Translations under genes and position numbers: made by a program
NCBI GenBank assembly: GCA_900556365.1
Contig: USOG01000010.1
Coordinates: 1-20,255 of the forward strand
Reading direction: 5' to 3'
Source of the DNA: an uncultured Collinsella sp.
GTDB taxonomy: Bacteria > Actinomycetota > Coriobacteriia > Coriobacteriales > Coriobacteriaceae
DNA length: 20,255 bases
Shown here: piece after piece, positions 1 to 7,715 of the stretch
How positions within the stretch are numbered: position 1 is the stretch's first letter
Layout of the letters: every line of letters starts with the position of its first letter
Notes under the pieces: model-generated
Seen by the model: the letters and a program-made list of their open reading frames with translations, nothing else
Database searches by the model: none
What the model was told of the DNA's origin: nothing

Positions 1-168
1 CTTACGGTCGATCTTCACGTCGTGCTCGAGAACGGCGTCAACATGAAGTCCGTCTGCCACAATCTTTCGAGCTCCGTTGCCTTCACCCTGCAGGAGATCG
101 CCCAGATCGATCCCACCAGCCTTAAGATCGGCATCCATATCGACGCGCTCAAGAGCCGTCTGAACTAG
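1..168 (+). CDS. Asp23/Gls24 family protein, C-terminal part (YloU-like)
   Basis: The open frame runs in from the left edge and stops at TAG 166-168, leaving 55 residues. It reads as the end of an Asp23/Gls24 (DUF322) domain: a beta strand of the type VDLHVVLENGVN, a helix of the type VCHNLSSSVAFTLQEI, then a final strand LKIGIHIDAL. These small cytoplasmic proteins are linked to alkaline shock or the cell envelope in Gram-positive bacteria, and their exact role is unclear. The fakA-like gene begins 27 bases downstream. This is the yloU-yloV pairing of Bacillus, and it supports the family call. The N-terminus lies outside the window, so length and start cannot be judged. Confidence 0.8.
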   Translation, partial: LTVDLHVVLENGVNMKSVCHNLSSSVAFTLQEIAQIDPTSLKIGIHIDALKSRLN

Positions 169-195
169 CATCCGAAAACGGAGATTCAAATACCC

Positions 196-1857
196 ATGAT
201 TGCAAAGACCATTCGCACCTGTTTTCCGATCGCTGCGGCTGCCGTTTCCGACAAGGCCGAGGAGATCAACAAGCTCAACGTCTTCCCCGTACCCGATGGC
301 GATACCGGCACCAACATGTCGCTCACGCTCGCCTCGGTGACCAAGGAGCTCTCCGCCCTTCCTGCCGACGCCGACATGGAGGCCATCGCCGGTGCCATCA
401 CCCATGGCTCCCTGATGGGTGCCCGTGGCAACTCCGGCGTCATCACCTCGCAGATTCTGCGTGGTGTGGCCGAGGGCCTTGTCTCTGCCGATGAGCCCAT
501 CACTTCCGCCAACATCGCCTATGCGTTCCGCCGAGCCGTCAAGGTTGCCTTCCAGGCAGTGCGTAAGCCCATCGAGGGTACGATCCTCACGGTGCTGCGC
601 GACGTCTCGACCAAGGCCGATGAGTGCGAGAAGAAGAAGTTCTCGGCCGAGGACGCGCTCGATGCCATCGTCGTTGAGGCGTACCAGTCCGTCGCCCGCA
701 CACCCGACCTGTTGCCCGTTCTGAAGGAGAACGGCGTGGTCGACTCCGGCGCCTTTGGCTTTGCCATCTTCCTGGAGAACTTTGTTGCCGCTGCGCTCGG
801 CCGCAGCACCGTTGTCGAGGATTTCTCCGCCACGTTTGACTCCGCCGGCTCTGCCCGCGATGCGGCCCTCGGTCGCGTTGAGATCGAGGCCAACGATGAC
901 TGGGAGGGCTCGGAGTTCCGCTACTGTAACGAGTTCCTCTTTAAGGCCGACGCCCCGTTTGACGAGGACGAGTGCCTTAAGTTCCTGGGCTCCATGGGCG
1001 ACTGCGAGCTGCTCGTGGGTGCCTACCCCGACTACAAGATTCATGTGCACTCCAACACCCCCAACCTGGTGCTCGAGCACATGCTGCAGCTTGGCCAGAT
1101 CTACGAGGTCTTTATCCACAACATGGAGATGGAGGCCCACGACCGTACCGCCAAGATTCACGAGGATCAGGAAAAGGCCGCCGAGCCCGCGAAGGCCCTG
1201 GGCTTTGTCGCCGTTGCCGCCGGTTCTGGCGAGGCCGACATCCTTAAGTCCCTCGGCGTCGACGTGATTGTGTCGGGTGGCCAGACCATGAACCCCTCGA
1301 CTGCAGACCTGCTGGGCGCCGTTGATCAGGTTAACGCGACCTCAGTCATCATTCTGCCCAACAACGGCAACATCCGCATGGCTGCTGAGGCTGCCGCTTC
1401 TGCCTGCACGGACAAGAAGGTTGCCGTCGTTCCCACCAAGACCGTTCCGCAGGCGTTCTCCGCGCTGTTCGCGGTCCTGCCCGATTCCGAGCTCGAGGAC
1501 GCCGTCGCCGCCATGGTCGACGCCATCAGCGAGGTTCGCGATGGCGAGGTCACCCGCGCCGTGCGCGACTCCAGCGCATCTGATGGCTCGCCGATTCACT
1601 CTGGTGACGTCATGGGTATCATCGCCGGCTCCATCGACGTGGTCGGCTCCGACGTGAAGCAGGTCACGCTCGACTGCATCAACCGCATGCAGGAGGAAGA
1701 GGAGGGCGACGCGCTGACGATTCTGGCCGGCGAGGAGCTGTCCGATGAGGCCTTCCAGGAGATCGTCGACGCTATCGAGGAGGCTCAGCCCGACTTGGAG
1801 ATCGACGCCCATCGTGGCGAGCAGCCGCTCTATCCCGTGATCTTCTCGATCGAGTAG
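196..1857 (+). CDS. fakA: Fatty acid kinase catalytic subunit FakA-like (DhaL/YloV)
   Basis: This 553-residue protein has the FakA/YloV layout. An N-terminal DhaL (Dak2) kinase domain carries NVFPVPDGDTGTNM at residues 28-41, where D34 and D36 are the expected Mg-ATP ligands, and a glycine-rich HGSLMGARGNSG loop. The middle domain has C244 and the pair H283/H285 (IHVHSN), matching the metal-site pattern of FakA. A C-terminal DegV-like domain follows, which in the family docks the FakB lipid carriers. FakA phosphorylates FakB-bound fatty acids to acyl-phosphate, which feeds PlsX/PlsY phospholipid synthesis; plsX lies downstream in this window. No fakB is present here. A GGAG at 180-183 precedes the ATG at 196. 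The next gene, recG, starts 10 bases after the stop. The family call is firm; substrate range is inferred. Confidence 0.9.
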   Translation: MIAKTIRTCFPIAAAAVSDKAEEINKLNVFPVPDGDTGTNMSLTLASVTKELSALPADADMEAIAGAITHGSLMGARGNSGVITSQILRGVAEGLVSADEPITSANIAYAFRRAVKVAFQAVRKPIEGTILTVLRDVSTKADECEKKKFSAEDALDAIVVEAYQSVARTPDLLPVLKENGVVDSGAFGFAIFLENFVAAALGRSTVVEDFSATFDSAGSARDAALGRVEIEANDDWEGSEFRYCNEFLFKADAPFDEDECLKFLGSMGDCELLVGAYPDYKIHVHSNTPNLVLEHMLQLGQIYEVFIHNMEMEAHDRTAKIHEDQEKAAEPAKALGFVAVAAGSGEADILKSLGVDVIVSGGQTMNPSTADLLGAVDQVNATSVIILPNNGNIRMAAEAAASACTDKKVAVVPTKTVPQAFSALFAVLPDSELEDAVAAMVDAISEVRDGEVTRAVRDSSASDGSPIHSGDVMGIIAGSIDVVGSDVKQVTLDCINRMQEEEEGDALTILAGEELSDEAFQEIVDAIEEAQPDLEIDAHRGEQPLYPVIFSIE

Positions 1858-1867
1858 GCAACTGCCC

Positions 1868-4045
1868 ATGTCCGAGCTGTGCTCCGTGCCGCGCGTCTCG
1901 GAGCGCTTTGCCCAGAGCAATGCGCTCGACGAGGATATCGCGCGACTCAAATATGTTTCGGGTAAACGTGAGGAGGCCCTTCGCCGTCTGGGAATTCGGA
2001 CGGTGGGGGACCTCCTTCTCCATATCCCTCATCGATACCTCGATTTTACCCGCTCGTGGTCCATTGAGATGGCGCCCATCGGTACCGTGTGCACCATTAT
2101 CGCCACGGTTGACCGTATCGTCCAAAAGCAGCCGCGTCCGCGCATGCAGGTGACCGAGGTCTCACTCGTTGACGAGACGGGCGTGCTGCAGGTCGCCTTT
2201 TTCCGCCAGCCCTGGATTGCCCAGCAGCTTAAACAGGGCGACCGCCTGGCCGTGATGGGCAAGGTCGAGTTTGCCTACGGCTTTAAGCAGATGGCCTCGC
2301 CGCACTTTGAAAAGCTCGATGACGGGCGTGCTGCGGGCACCATCCTGCCGGTCCATTACGTGAGTGACGGCGTGAGCCAGGCGTGGATGCGCCGCATCGT
2401 AAGCGGCGCGATCGAGGTCGTCGGCAATCCCTTTGATCCCATTCCGGCACCGCTGCGCGTTAAGCGTCGCCTGATGAGCAATGCCCGCGCGCTGCGCTCA
2501 ATTCATTTTCCATCGAGTATGGCAGAGCGCGACATCGCACGTCGTCGCCTGGCCTACGAGGAGTGCCTCTACCTGCAGCTGGCGCTGCGCCTGCGCAACG
2601 ACGGCGGCCTGGTCGATGTGGTTCCCTATGCCCACACCGCGGGCGAGCACCTGGCCGCGCTCAAGCAAGCCCTGCCGTTTTCGCTGAGCGACGAGCAGGA
2701 GGCCGCGTTCCAGGATATCCTGCGCGATATGTGCGATGGCGGGCGTGTGATGAACCGCCTGCTGTTGGGTGATGTCGGTACCGGCAAGACGGCCGTCGCC
2801 GCCTGCGCGCTGGCTGTGGCTGCCGATAGCGGCACGCAGGCCTGCGTTATGGCGCCCACGGGCGTGCTGGCGCGCCAATATGCCGATAAGACCGGCCCTC
2901 TGCTCTCACAGGCCGGCATGTCCTGGGCGCTTCTGACGGGTGCCACGCCGGCTGCAGAGCGCGAGCGCATCCATGCACAGCTGAAATCGGGCGAGCTTAA
3001 TGTGCTCTTTGGCACCCACGCGGTGCTTTCGGATAACGTTGCGTTCAAGCATCTATCGCTCGTGGTCATCGATGAGCAGCACCGCTTTGGTGTGGGCCAG
3101 CGCAACGCTCTGCGCGCGAAGGGCCCCGGTGCCGATCTGCTCGTTATGACGGCAACGCCCATCCCGCGTACGCTGGCGCTTTCGGTCTACGGCGATCTGG
3201 ATACGAGCATCATCCGCCACCGGCCTGTTCCGGGTGCCGGTGTGACCACGCGCGTGCTCACCGAGTCGAGCCGCGACCTCGCCTATGGCGCCATTCGCGA
3301 GGCGCATGAAAAGGGTCAGCAGGCCTACGTGATTTGCCCGCTCGTGGAGCCGAGCGATTCGGCCGATGAGTTGGAGGACGTACCCGGTATCGCCCGCGAC
3401 GAGGAGGGCCGCGTGACGGTCCCCGTGCCGCTTCACGATACGGCAACCGAGCTCGACCGACTGCGTCTTGCGTTGCCGGGGCTTACCGTCGAGCGCCTTC
3501 ACGGCCGTATGCCGGCGGGGGAGAAGGATCGGGTCATCGATGCCTTCAAGCGTGGCGAGATTGACGTGCTCGTCTCGACTACGGTGGTCGAGGTGGGCGT
3601 CGACGTGCCCAATGCCACCGTCATGGTTATCGAGAACGGTGAGCGCTTTGGTTTGGCTGCCCTGCACCAGCTGCGCGGTCGCGTGGGCCGTGGCAGCGTG
3701 TCGGGCACGTGCCTGGTCATGACGCACTCCAAGGGCAACGGCGGCGCATCGGCGGCACAAGACCGTCTCCAGTCGCTCGAAAAGACCTCGGACGGCTTTA
3801 CGCTCGCCCAGATGGACCTGCGCCTGCGCCATGAAGGCGAGATCCTGGGTTATCGTCAGCATGGTGGTGTGACCCTGCGCTTTGTCGACCTGGACGCCGA
3901 TGAGGACCTTATCGAATGGGCCCATTTGGACGCGGTCGAGCTCTTGCGGTATGCTTGCAACCTTGACTCTGTGGCGACGCGTCCCTTGCGCGACGCGGTC
4001 GCCATGCGTTATCGACATATCTTTAAGGAGGTCAGCGGAGGATGA
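1868..4045 (+). CDS. recG: ATP-dependent DNA helicase RecG
   Basis: RecG is a superfamily 2 helicase that remodels stalled replication forks and Holliday junctions. The 725-residue length is normal. An N-terminal helical and OB-fold wedge region comes first (RRLGIRTVGDLLLHIPHRY, then a stretch around residues 60-150). The motor follows: Walker A GDVGTGKT at 301-308, DEQHRFG (DExH box) at 402-408, TATPIPRT at 428-435, and the second RecA lobe with VSTTVVEVGVDVPN from 569 and QLRGRVGRG from 601. The ATG at 1868 has only a weak ribosome binding site but lies 10 bases after the fakA stop, so translational coupling is likely. Its stop overlaps the rsmD start by four bases. All helicase motifs look intact. 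Confidence 0.95.
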   Translation: MSELCSVPRVSERFAQSNALDEDIARLKYVSGKREEALRRLGIRTVGDLLLHIPHRYLDFTRSWSIEMAPIGTVCTIIATVDRIVQKQPRPRMQVTEVSLVDETGVLQVAFFRQPWIAQQLKQGDRLAVMGKVEFAYGFKQMASPHFEKLDDGRAAGTILPVHYVSDGVSQAWMRRIVSGAIEVVGNPFDPIPAPLRVKRRLMSNARALRSIHFPSSMAERDIARRRLAYEECLYLQLALRLRNDGGLVDVVPYAHTAGEHLAALKQALPFSLSDEQEAAFQDILRDMCDGGRVMNRLLLGDVGTGKTAVAACALAVAADSGTQACVMAPTGVLARQYADKTGPLLSQAGMSWALLTGATPAAERERIHAQLKSGELNVLFGTHAVLSDNVAFKHLSLVVIDEQHRFGVGQRNALRAKGPGADLLVMTATPIPRTLALSVYGDLDTSIIRHRPVPGAGVTTRVLTESSRDLAYGAIREAHEKGQQAYVICPLVEPSDSADELEDVPGIARDEEGRVTVPVPLHDTATELDRLRLALPGLTVERLHGRMPAGEKDRVIDAFKRGEIDVLVSTTVVEVGVDVPNATVMVIENGERFGLAALHQLRGRVGRGSVSGTCLVMTHSKGNGGASAAQDRLQSLEKTSDGFTLAQMDLRLRHEGEILGYRQHGGVTLRFVDLDADEDLIEWAHLDAVELLRYACNLDSVATRPLRDAVAMRYRHIFKEVSGG

Positions 4046-4698
4046 GAATCATCGGCGGCGAATGGCGCGGTCGTAAGATCGAGGAGCCCCGTGGTCGCGA
4101 TGTCACCCGCCCCACGACTGATCGCGTGCGCGAGGCGTGCGCATCTATGGTCATGTCGGCATTCGATTTCGATTTGGACGAGGTTCGTGTGCTGGACGCC
4201 TTTGGCGGCTCCGGTGCCTTAGGGTTAGAGATGCTCTCTCGTGGGGCCCGCTCGCTCACGACGTTTGAGATCGATCGCAACGCCGCGCGGCTCATTACCA
4301 AGAATATCGAGTCGCTCTGCCGTGACCGTGCGCGTTGGCGTGTGGTCACGGGCGACATGCTGGCAAGTGCCTCGCGCGGTCGTGTACCGGGCGGCCCCTT
4401 TGATTTGGTCCTGCTCGACCCGCCCTATGCTTTTGGTGCCGAGCCGGTCGAGGAAATGCTGCAGAACCTGGCTCAGCAGGGTCTGCTTGCGCCTGGCGCT
4501 TATGCCCTGTTTGAGCATGCCTCCGCCGATGCGGGCGCGCATCCGGCAGGCTTTGAGACTGTACGTGAGAAGCGCTACGGCATTACCTCGGTCGACCTGC
4601 TTCGTTGGGTCGGCGATGACGACGGTGAGGACGATAGTGCCGTCACCGATGCCGATAACAACGATGCCACGACGTTTCAGGAGGACGCCCATGAATGA
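4042..4698 (+). CDS. rsmD: 16S rRNA (guanine966-N2)-methyltransferase RsmD
   Basis: RsmD methylates G966 of 16S rRNA during 30S assembly. The start MRIIGGEWRGRKIE, then RPTTDRVREA, is characteristic of the family. The SAM-binding loop is VLDAFGGSGALGLE and the catalytic DPPY tetrad is at residues 126-129. At 218 residues it is slightly longer than usual because of an acidic C-terminal tail, rich in D, E and N, after the last strand (about residues 192-218). The ATG overlaps the recG stop as ATGA, and AAGGAGGT at 4024-4031 gives a good ribosome binding site. The stop lies inside the coaD start region (8-base overlap). The rsmD-coaD pairing is common in bacteria and supports both calls. Confidence 0.93.
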   Translation: MRIIGGEWRGRKIEEPRGRDVTRPTTDRVREACASMVMSAFDFDLDEVRVLDAFGGSGALGLEMLSRGARSLTTFEIDRNAARLITKNIESLCRDRARWRVVTGDMLASASRGRVPGGPFDLVLLDPPYAFGAEPVEEMLQNLAQQGLLAPGAYALFEHASADAGAHPAGFETVREKRYGITSVDLLRWVGDDDGEDDSAVTDADNNDATTFQEDAHE

Positions 4699-5188
4699 CA
4701 CCATCAACCGCGTGATCGTCCCGGGCACCTTCGATCCCATCACGTTTGGCCATATCGATGTGATCCGCCGCGCCCGACGCATCTTTCCCAGCGTGATTGT
4801 CGCCGTGGCCGAATCGCAGGGTAAAAACGGTGTGGGCACCACGTTTATGCTCGATGAGCGCGTGGCGCTGGCCCGCGAGGCGCTCGGTAATATCGACGGC
4901 GTCGAAGTCCTGCCCTTTACCGGCCTCTTGGTCGACTTCGCTCGTGAGCAGGGGGCGGGGGCCGTGGTCAAGGGCCTGCGCGCCATGACCGACTTTGAGT
5001 ATGAGCTGCAGCAGGCCGACCTCAATTATCGCCTGGATAGCGAGCTGGAGTCCATCTTTGTCATGAGTGCGCCGCAGTACGGTTATATCTCGAGCTCGGT
5101 CGTTCGCCAGATCGCCTCGCTCGGCAGCGATGTATCGACGTTTGTGCCGCCCAACGTGGTCGAAGCACTCAGACATCGCTTTTCGTGA
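4691..5188 (+). CDS. coaD: Phosphopantetheine adenylyltransferase CoaD
   Basis: CoaD joins ATP and 4'-phosphopantetheine to make dephospho-CoA, the penultimate step of coenzyme A synthesis. The 165-residue protein has the nucleotidyltransferase start VPGTFDPITFGH at 10-21 (T/HxGH motif T18-H21), the KGLRAMTDFEYE segment that binds pantetheine, and YISSSVVRQ, equivalent to the ISSTxIR motif. The frame is open much further upstream, but the ATG at 4691 is chosen because AGGAGGA lies just before it (about 4679-4685) and the product then has the usual family length and N-terminus. It overlaps rsmD by eight bases. CoA is the donor of the ACP prosthetic group, so it is metabolically linked to acpP downstream. 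Confidence 0.95.
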   Translation: MNDTINRVIVPGTFDPITFGHIDVIRRARRIFPSVIVAVAESQGKNGVGTTFMLDERVALAREALGNIDGVEVLPFTGLLVDFAREQGAGAVVKGLRAMTDFEYELQQADLNYRLDSELESIFVMSAPQYGYISSSVVRQIASLGSDVSTFVPPNVVEALRHRFS

Positions 5189-5212
5189 CGTTTTTTATTG
5201 CCTGGTGGCATG

Positions 5213-5221
5213 TGGTAAACT
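5213..5221 (+). promoter_or_regulatory. Putative extended -10 promoter of the sepIVA-like gene
   Basis: TGGTAAACT reads as an extended -10 element (TG, one base, TAAACT at 5216-5221). It sits 25 bases after the coaD stop and 35 bases before the next ATG. The upstream T-run (5191-5196) gives only a poor -35 match. The same TGTGGTA core recurs before rpmF. This is a call by eye. Confidence 0.4.
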
Positions 5222-5256
5222 AGCACGATGATATGTTACCTATGAAAGGAGACCGG

Positions 5257-5754
5257 ATGCCGGGCGAGAATTTTCCTGGCGATAGGATCGTCAGCTTGGT
5301 CGATGAGCTCGAAGGGCTGATCGAGGAAGCCAAGCCGCCTTTCGGCAAGAACGCTCAGTTCAAGGTCATCGACGCCGACGTGTTCTTCAACATCCTCGAC
5401 GAGATCCGCATGAGCTATCCCGAGGAGTGGCAGAAGTCCCGCCGTATCCTTAAGGAGCGCGAGGAGCTTATGGCTTCCGCCGCCGCTCAGGCCGATTCCA
5501 TCATCGCCGACGCTCAGCAGCAGGCCCTCACCATTGCCGGTGAGCAGGAGATCGTCCGACTTGCGCAGCAGCAGGCCGACGACATCCGCGATCGTGCCCA
5601 GCAGTACGAGCGCGAGACGCGTTATGCTGCCGAGGACTACGCAGAGCAGGTCTTTACGCACCTGGAGGAGAACCTCAAGAGCCTGACCGGCACCGTTACC
5701 CGTTGCCGTCAGCAGCTCAACGAGGGTGCCGCCCAGCAGAATGGTCAGTGGTAA
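5257..5754 (+). CDS. DivIVA-like coiled-coil protein, probable SepIVA counterpart
   Basis: The protein has 165 residues and no membrane segment. A short N-terminal module (GDRIVSLVDELEGLIEEAK, then VIDADVFFNILDEIRMSYPEEW) is followed by a long alanine- and glutamine-rich coiled coil at about residues 60-135, and an amphipathic end containing HLEENLKSLTGTVTRCRQQL. This plan, and the position just before DUF177 and rpmF, match mycobacterial SepIVA (Rv2927c region), a DivIVA-domain protein of septation and polar growth. It is much shorter than SepIVA (roughly 240 residues), with the coiled coil reduced. The ATG at 5257 is preferred over an in-frame ATG at 5242 because AAAGGAG (5244-5250) lies 6 bases before it. 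The DUF177 start overlaps its stop. Homology is likely; a role in division is inferred. Confidence 0.7.
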   Translation: MPGENFPGDRIVSLVDELEGLIEEAKPPFGKNAQFKVIDADVFFNILDEIRMSYPEEWQKSRRILKEREELMASAAAQADSIIADAQQQALTIAGEQEIVRLAQQQADDIRDRAQQYERETRYAAEDYAEQVFTHLEENLKSLTGTVTRCRQQLNEGAAQQNGQW

Positions 5755-6308
5755 TGGCTGAGTTCCCGAGCGTTACCGTCGATCTTTCCGAGCAGCTCGA
5801 GTTTCCTGGAGATTCGTATCCGCTGACCGGTAAGGTCGATGTCGCCACCTACACGGTGGGCGAGAAGGGGTACCAGCTTCAGGACGGCATCGACTACGAC
5901 GTTGTCTTTACCAATGCCGGTACCGGTGTCTTGCTCACGGGCATGGTCCGCGCGCACGCCACCGGTGAGTGCGACCGTTGCCTGGAGCCCGCCTCGTTTG
6001 ATATCGCCGGAGAGATCGAGGAGTTCTACCTCTTTGAGGAACCCGAGGATCCCGAGGCCTACGAGGACGGCTATGAGCTCCTGGGTGAGGACCGCATCGT
6101 CGATCTTGGCGAGCCCATCAACGACGCGGTCGTTATGGACACGCCGTTTGTGGTGCTCTGCAAGCCCGATTGTCGCGGTCTGTGCCCCACTTGCGGTTGC
6201 AATCTCAACGTCGAGCAATGCGATTGCGCCGCCCAGGCGGAGGCAGAATGGGCCGCTGCCACGGAAAATCCATTTGCAGCATTGAAGAATCTCAAGCTCG
6301 ATGAGTAA
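5754..6308 (+). CDS. DUF177 (YceD-like) zinc-ribbon protein
   Basis: This 184-residue protein belongs to the DUF177 family encoded next to rpmF in most bacteria; in some species it has been tied to 23S rRNA processing. A beta-rich N-terminal part leads to CDRC (C73, C76), an acidic middle, and then a cysteine cluster (C136, C140, C144, C147, C149, C156, C158) in a KPDCRGLCPTCGCNLN context, followed by the usual family ending NPFAALKNL. The ATG at 5754 shares its A with the TAA of the upstream gene (TAATG), which implies coupled translation; there is no separate ribosome binding site. A GTG two codons earlier (5748) cannot be excluded. Metal binding by the cysteines is inferred. Confidence 0.88.
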   Translation: MAEFPSVTVDLSEQLEFPGDSYPLTGKVDVATYTVGEKGYQLQDGIDYDVVFTNAGTGVLLTGMVRAHATGECDRCLEPASFDIAGEIEEFYLFEEPEDPEAYEDGYELLGEDRIVDLGEPINDAVVMDTPFVVLCKPDCRGLCPTCGCNLNVEQCDCAAQAEAEWAAATENPFAALKNLKLDE

Positions 6309-6313
6309 AACTG

Positions 6314-6322
6314 TGGTAGTAT
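6314..6322 (+). promoter_or_regulatory. Putative extended -10 promoter of rpmF
   Basis: TGGTAGTAT (TG, one base, TAGTAT at 6317-6322) follows the DUF177 stop by 5 bases and lies 50 bases before the rpmF ATG. No convincing -35 is present, as is allowed with an extended -10. The TGTGGTA core is the same as at 5211-5217. A dedicated promoter would let L32 be made in excess of DUF177. Confidence 0.4.
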
Positions 6323-6372
6323 CGCTACTTGCGCGTAATCGCCACACTGGATAGTTCATAAGGAAGGTCACT

Positions 6373-6552
6373 ATGCCCGTACCTAAACAAAAGCAGGGTC
6401 GTATCCGCACTCACACCCGTCGTTCCGCCAACATGAAGATCTCGGCTGCGGCTCAGTCCACGTGCCCCCGTTGCGGCGCTGTTAAGCTTCCGCACCACGT
6501 GTGCCCCAGCTGCGGTTTCTACAAGGACCGCGAGGTTATCGTTACCGAGTAA
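6373..6552 (+). CDS. rpmF: 50S ribosomal protein L32
   Basis: The 59-residue protein starts MPVPKQKQGRIRTHTRRSAN, the classic L32 N-terminus, and carries a complete zinc ribbon: CPRC (C31, C34) and CPSC (C44, C47). It is therefore the zinc-binding (C+) form rather than the cysteine-free paralogue some bacteria use under zinc shortage. It joins the large ribosomal subunit near the peptidyl transferase region. GGAAGG at 6362-6367 gives the ribosome binding site. It follows DUF177 by 64 bases with a promoter-like box between, and is followed by the plsX leader. The DUF177-rpmF-plsX order is widely conserved. Confidence 0.97.
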   Translation: MPVPKQKQGRIRTHTRRSANMKISAAAQSTCPRCGAVKLPHHVCPSCGFYKDREVIVTE

Positions 6553-6555
6553 CGG

Positions 6556-6561
6556 TATACT
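6556..6561 (+). promoter_or_regulatory. Putative -10 box of plsX
   Basis: TATACT begins four bases after the rpmF stop. No good -35 is seen at the expected distance; GTTATC at 6535-6540 is the closest, with 15 bases between. A start near 6568 would give a leader of about 70 bases to the plsX ATG containing both hairpins described next. Confidence 0.3.
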
Positions 6562-6575
6562 CTGGATGCGATGCC

Positions 6576-6589
6576 GTTCCAAATGGAAC
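6576..6589 (+). repeat. Short inverted repeat in the plsX leader
   Basis: GTTCC-AAAT-GGAAC, a 5-bp perfect inverted repeat with a four-base centre. It lies just downstream of the putative -10 and just upstream of the terminator-like hairpin. It could be an operator or the first arm of an alternative leader fold: AAATGG at 6582-6587 region is complementary to CCATTT at 6615-6620 in the following hairpin. No known regulator site was recognised. Confidence 0.4.
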
Positions 6590-6592
6590 CAC

Positions 6593-6622
6593 AATGGCCG
6601 GCTCAATGAGTCGGCCATTTTT
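6593..6622 (+). terminator. Terminator-like hairpin between rpmF and plsX
   Basis: AATGGCCG (6593-6600) pairs perfectly with CGGCCATT (6612-6619) around an 11-base loop, and TTTT ends at 6622. It is a plausible intrinsic terminator for rpmF. It stands only five bases before the plsX ribosome binding site, so if plsX is transcribed from upstream the hairpin would act as an attenuator. Confidence 0.65.
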
Positions 6623-6639
6623 GTATAAGGAGCATGTAT

Positions 6640-7659
6640 ATGAGTAACGTTCGCATTTGTGTAGACGTTGTGGGCGGAGACGAGAAACCTCAGGTTGTTC
6701 TCGATGGTATCGAGGCTGCGCTTGCCGCCGATCCCGATATCGAGGTCTTGGCAGCTGGCCCCGCCGAAATCGTCAATCCCTTTGCAGCTTCCCACGCACG
6801 TGTTGAGGCCCTTGAGGCACCCGACGTTATCGCTATGGATGACGATCCCATTCGCGCCGTGATGACCAAACGCAAGTCTTCGATCGTGCTGTCGTGCCGC
6901 GCCATCAAGAAGGGAAATGCGGACGCGTTTTTCTCCGCCGGCTCCACCGGCGCCATGACCGCCGCTGCGACCGCCTACGTCACGCCGTTTAGATATATGG
7001 CCGAAGGCAAGAAACAGCCGGTGCGTCCCTGTCTGACCAATGCGCTGCCCAATCGCGCCGGCGGTCTGACGGTGCTGTGCGATATGGGCGCCAACCCCGA
7101 TGTCGAGGTCGATGACATGGTGCGTTTTGCTCAGATGGGTAGCGCCTATGCTCGTGTCGTCCTGGGCATCGAGCATCCCCGCGTGGGCCTGCTTGCTAAC
7201 GGCACCGAGGACGAGAAGGGCTCCAACTTTACCAAGGCCTGCTTCCCGGCCATGAAAGCCGCCGTTCCCGGCTTTGTTGGTAACTGCGAGGGCACCGATC
7301 TTACGTCGGGCAATTTTGACGTCGTGGTCGCCGACGGCATGTCGGGCAATATTGCGCTCAAGGCCACCGAGGGCGCTGCCAAGTTTTTGCTGCAGGAACT
7401 CAAGGGTGCCTTTATGTCTTCGCTTGGCACCAAGATCGCCGCGCTGCTCATTAAAAAGCAGATGCGCGAGATAAAGGCCAAGCTTTCGGGCGACGCCAAG
7501 GGTGGCGCGATTCTTTTGGGCCTGCGCGGCGTGGTCCTGATCGGCCATGGCGCCACATCGGTCGAGGCTGTTAAAAACGGTACGCTCGCGGCGGCCGAAG
7601 CCGTGCGCGCCGGGCTGGTCGAGAATGTCGCCAACTCCATGGACGGCATCGTTTTATAA
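6640..7659 (+). CDS. plsX: Phosphate acyltransferase PlsX
   Basis: PlsX interconverts acyl-ACP and acyl-phosphate and so supplies PlsY in phosphatidic acid synthesis; it is a peripheral membrane enzyme. Family signatures are present: the N-terminal strand VRICVDVVGGDEKP (usual form VDAMGGD, here VVGGD), GSTGAMTAAATAYV, LANGTEDEKGSNFT, and VVADGMSGNIALKATEG near the C-terminus. The 339-residue length is typical. The ATG at 6640 is preferred over the in-frame ATG at 6634 because AAGGAG (6627-6632) is 7 bases from the former and only 1 from the latter. It links functionally to fakA (acyl-phosphate from exogenous fatty acid) and to acpP, which follows after 114 bases. Confidence 0.95.
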   Translation: MSNVRICVDVVGGDEKPQVVLDGIEAALAADPDIEVLAAGPAEIVNPFAASHARVEALEAPDVIAMDDDPIRAVMTKRKSSIVLSCRAIKKGNADAFFSAGSTGAMTAAATAYVTPFRYMAEGKKQPVRPCLTNALPNRAGGLTVLCDMGANPDVEVDDMVRFAQMGSAYARVVLGIEHPRVGLLANGTEDEKGSNFTKACFPAMKAAVPGFVGNCEGTDLTSGNFDVVVADGMSGNIALKATEGAAKFLLQELKGAFMSSLGTKIAALLIKKQMREIKAKLSGDAKGGAILLGLRGVVLIGHGATSVEAVKNGTLAAAEAVRAGLVENVANSMDGIVL

Positions 7660-7696
7660 CAGCGGCGTTATGCGTCTCGGGGCGTGCGTCGTGGGG

Positions 7697-7702
7697 TAGA
7701 AT
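7697..7702 (+). promoter_or_regulatory. Putative -10 box of acpP
   Basis: TAGAAT lies 37 bases after the plsX stop and 71 bases before the acpP ATG. The -35 region is poor (GTCTCG at 17 bases). If used, transcription would start around 7709, just ahead of the 22-bp palindrome, placing that palindrome in the acpP leader. Confidence 0.35.
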
Positions 7703-7715
7703 CAGAACCATGTCT

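Noticed and set aside
3053..4018. 321-codon open frame on the minus strand
   Set aside because: Opposite the recG motor domains; no domain, no ribosome binding site.
5184..5200. T-run after coaD as an intrinsic terminator
   Set aside because: No stable stem precedes the T-run, so only the promoter reading was kept.
6325..7548. 407-codon open frame on the minus strand
   Set aside because: It lies opposite plsX and rpmF, which have clear family motifs. The product has no recognisable domain and is a by-product of GC-biased codons.
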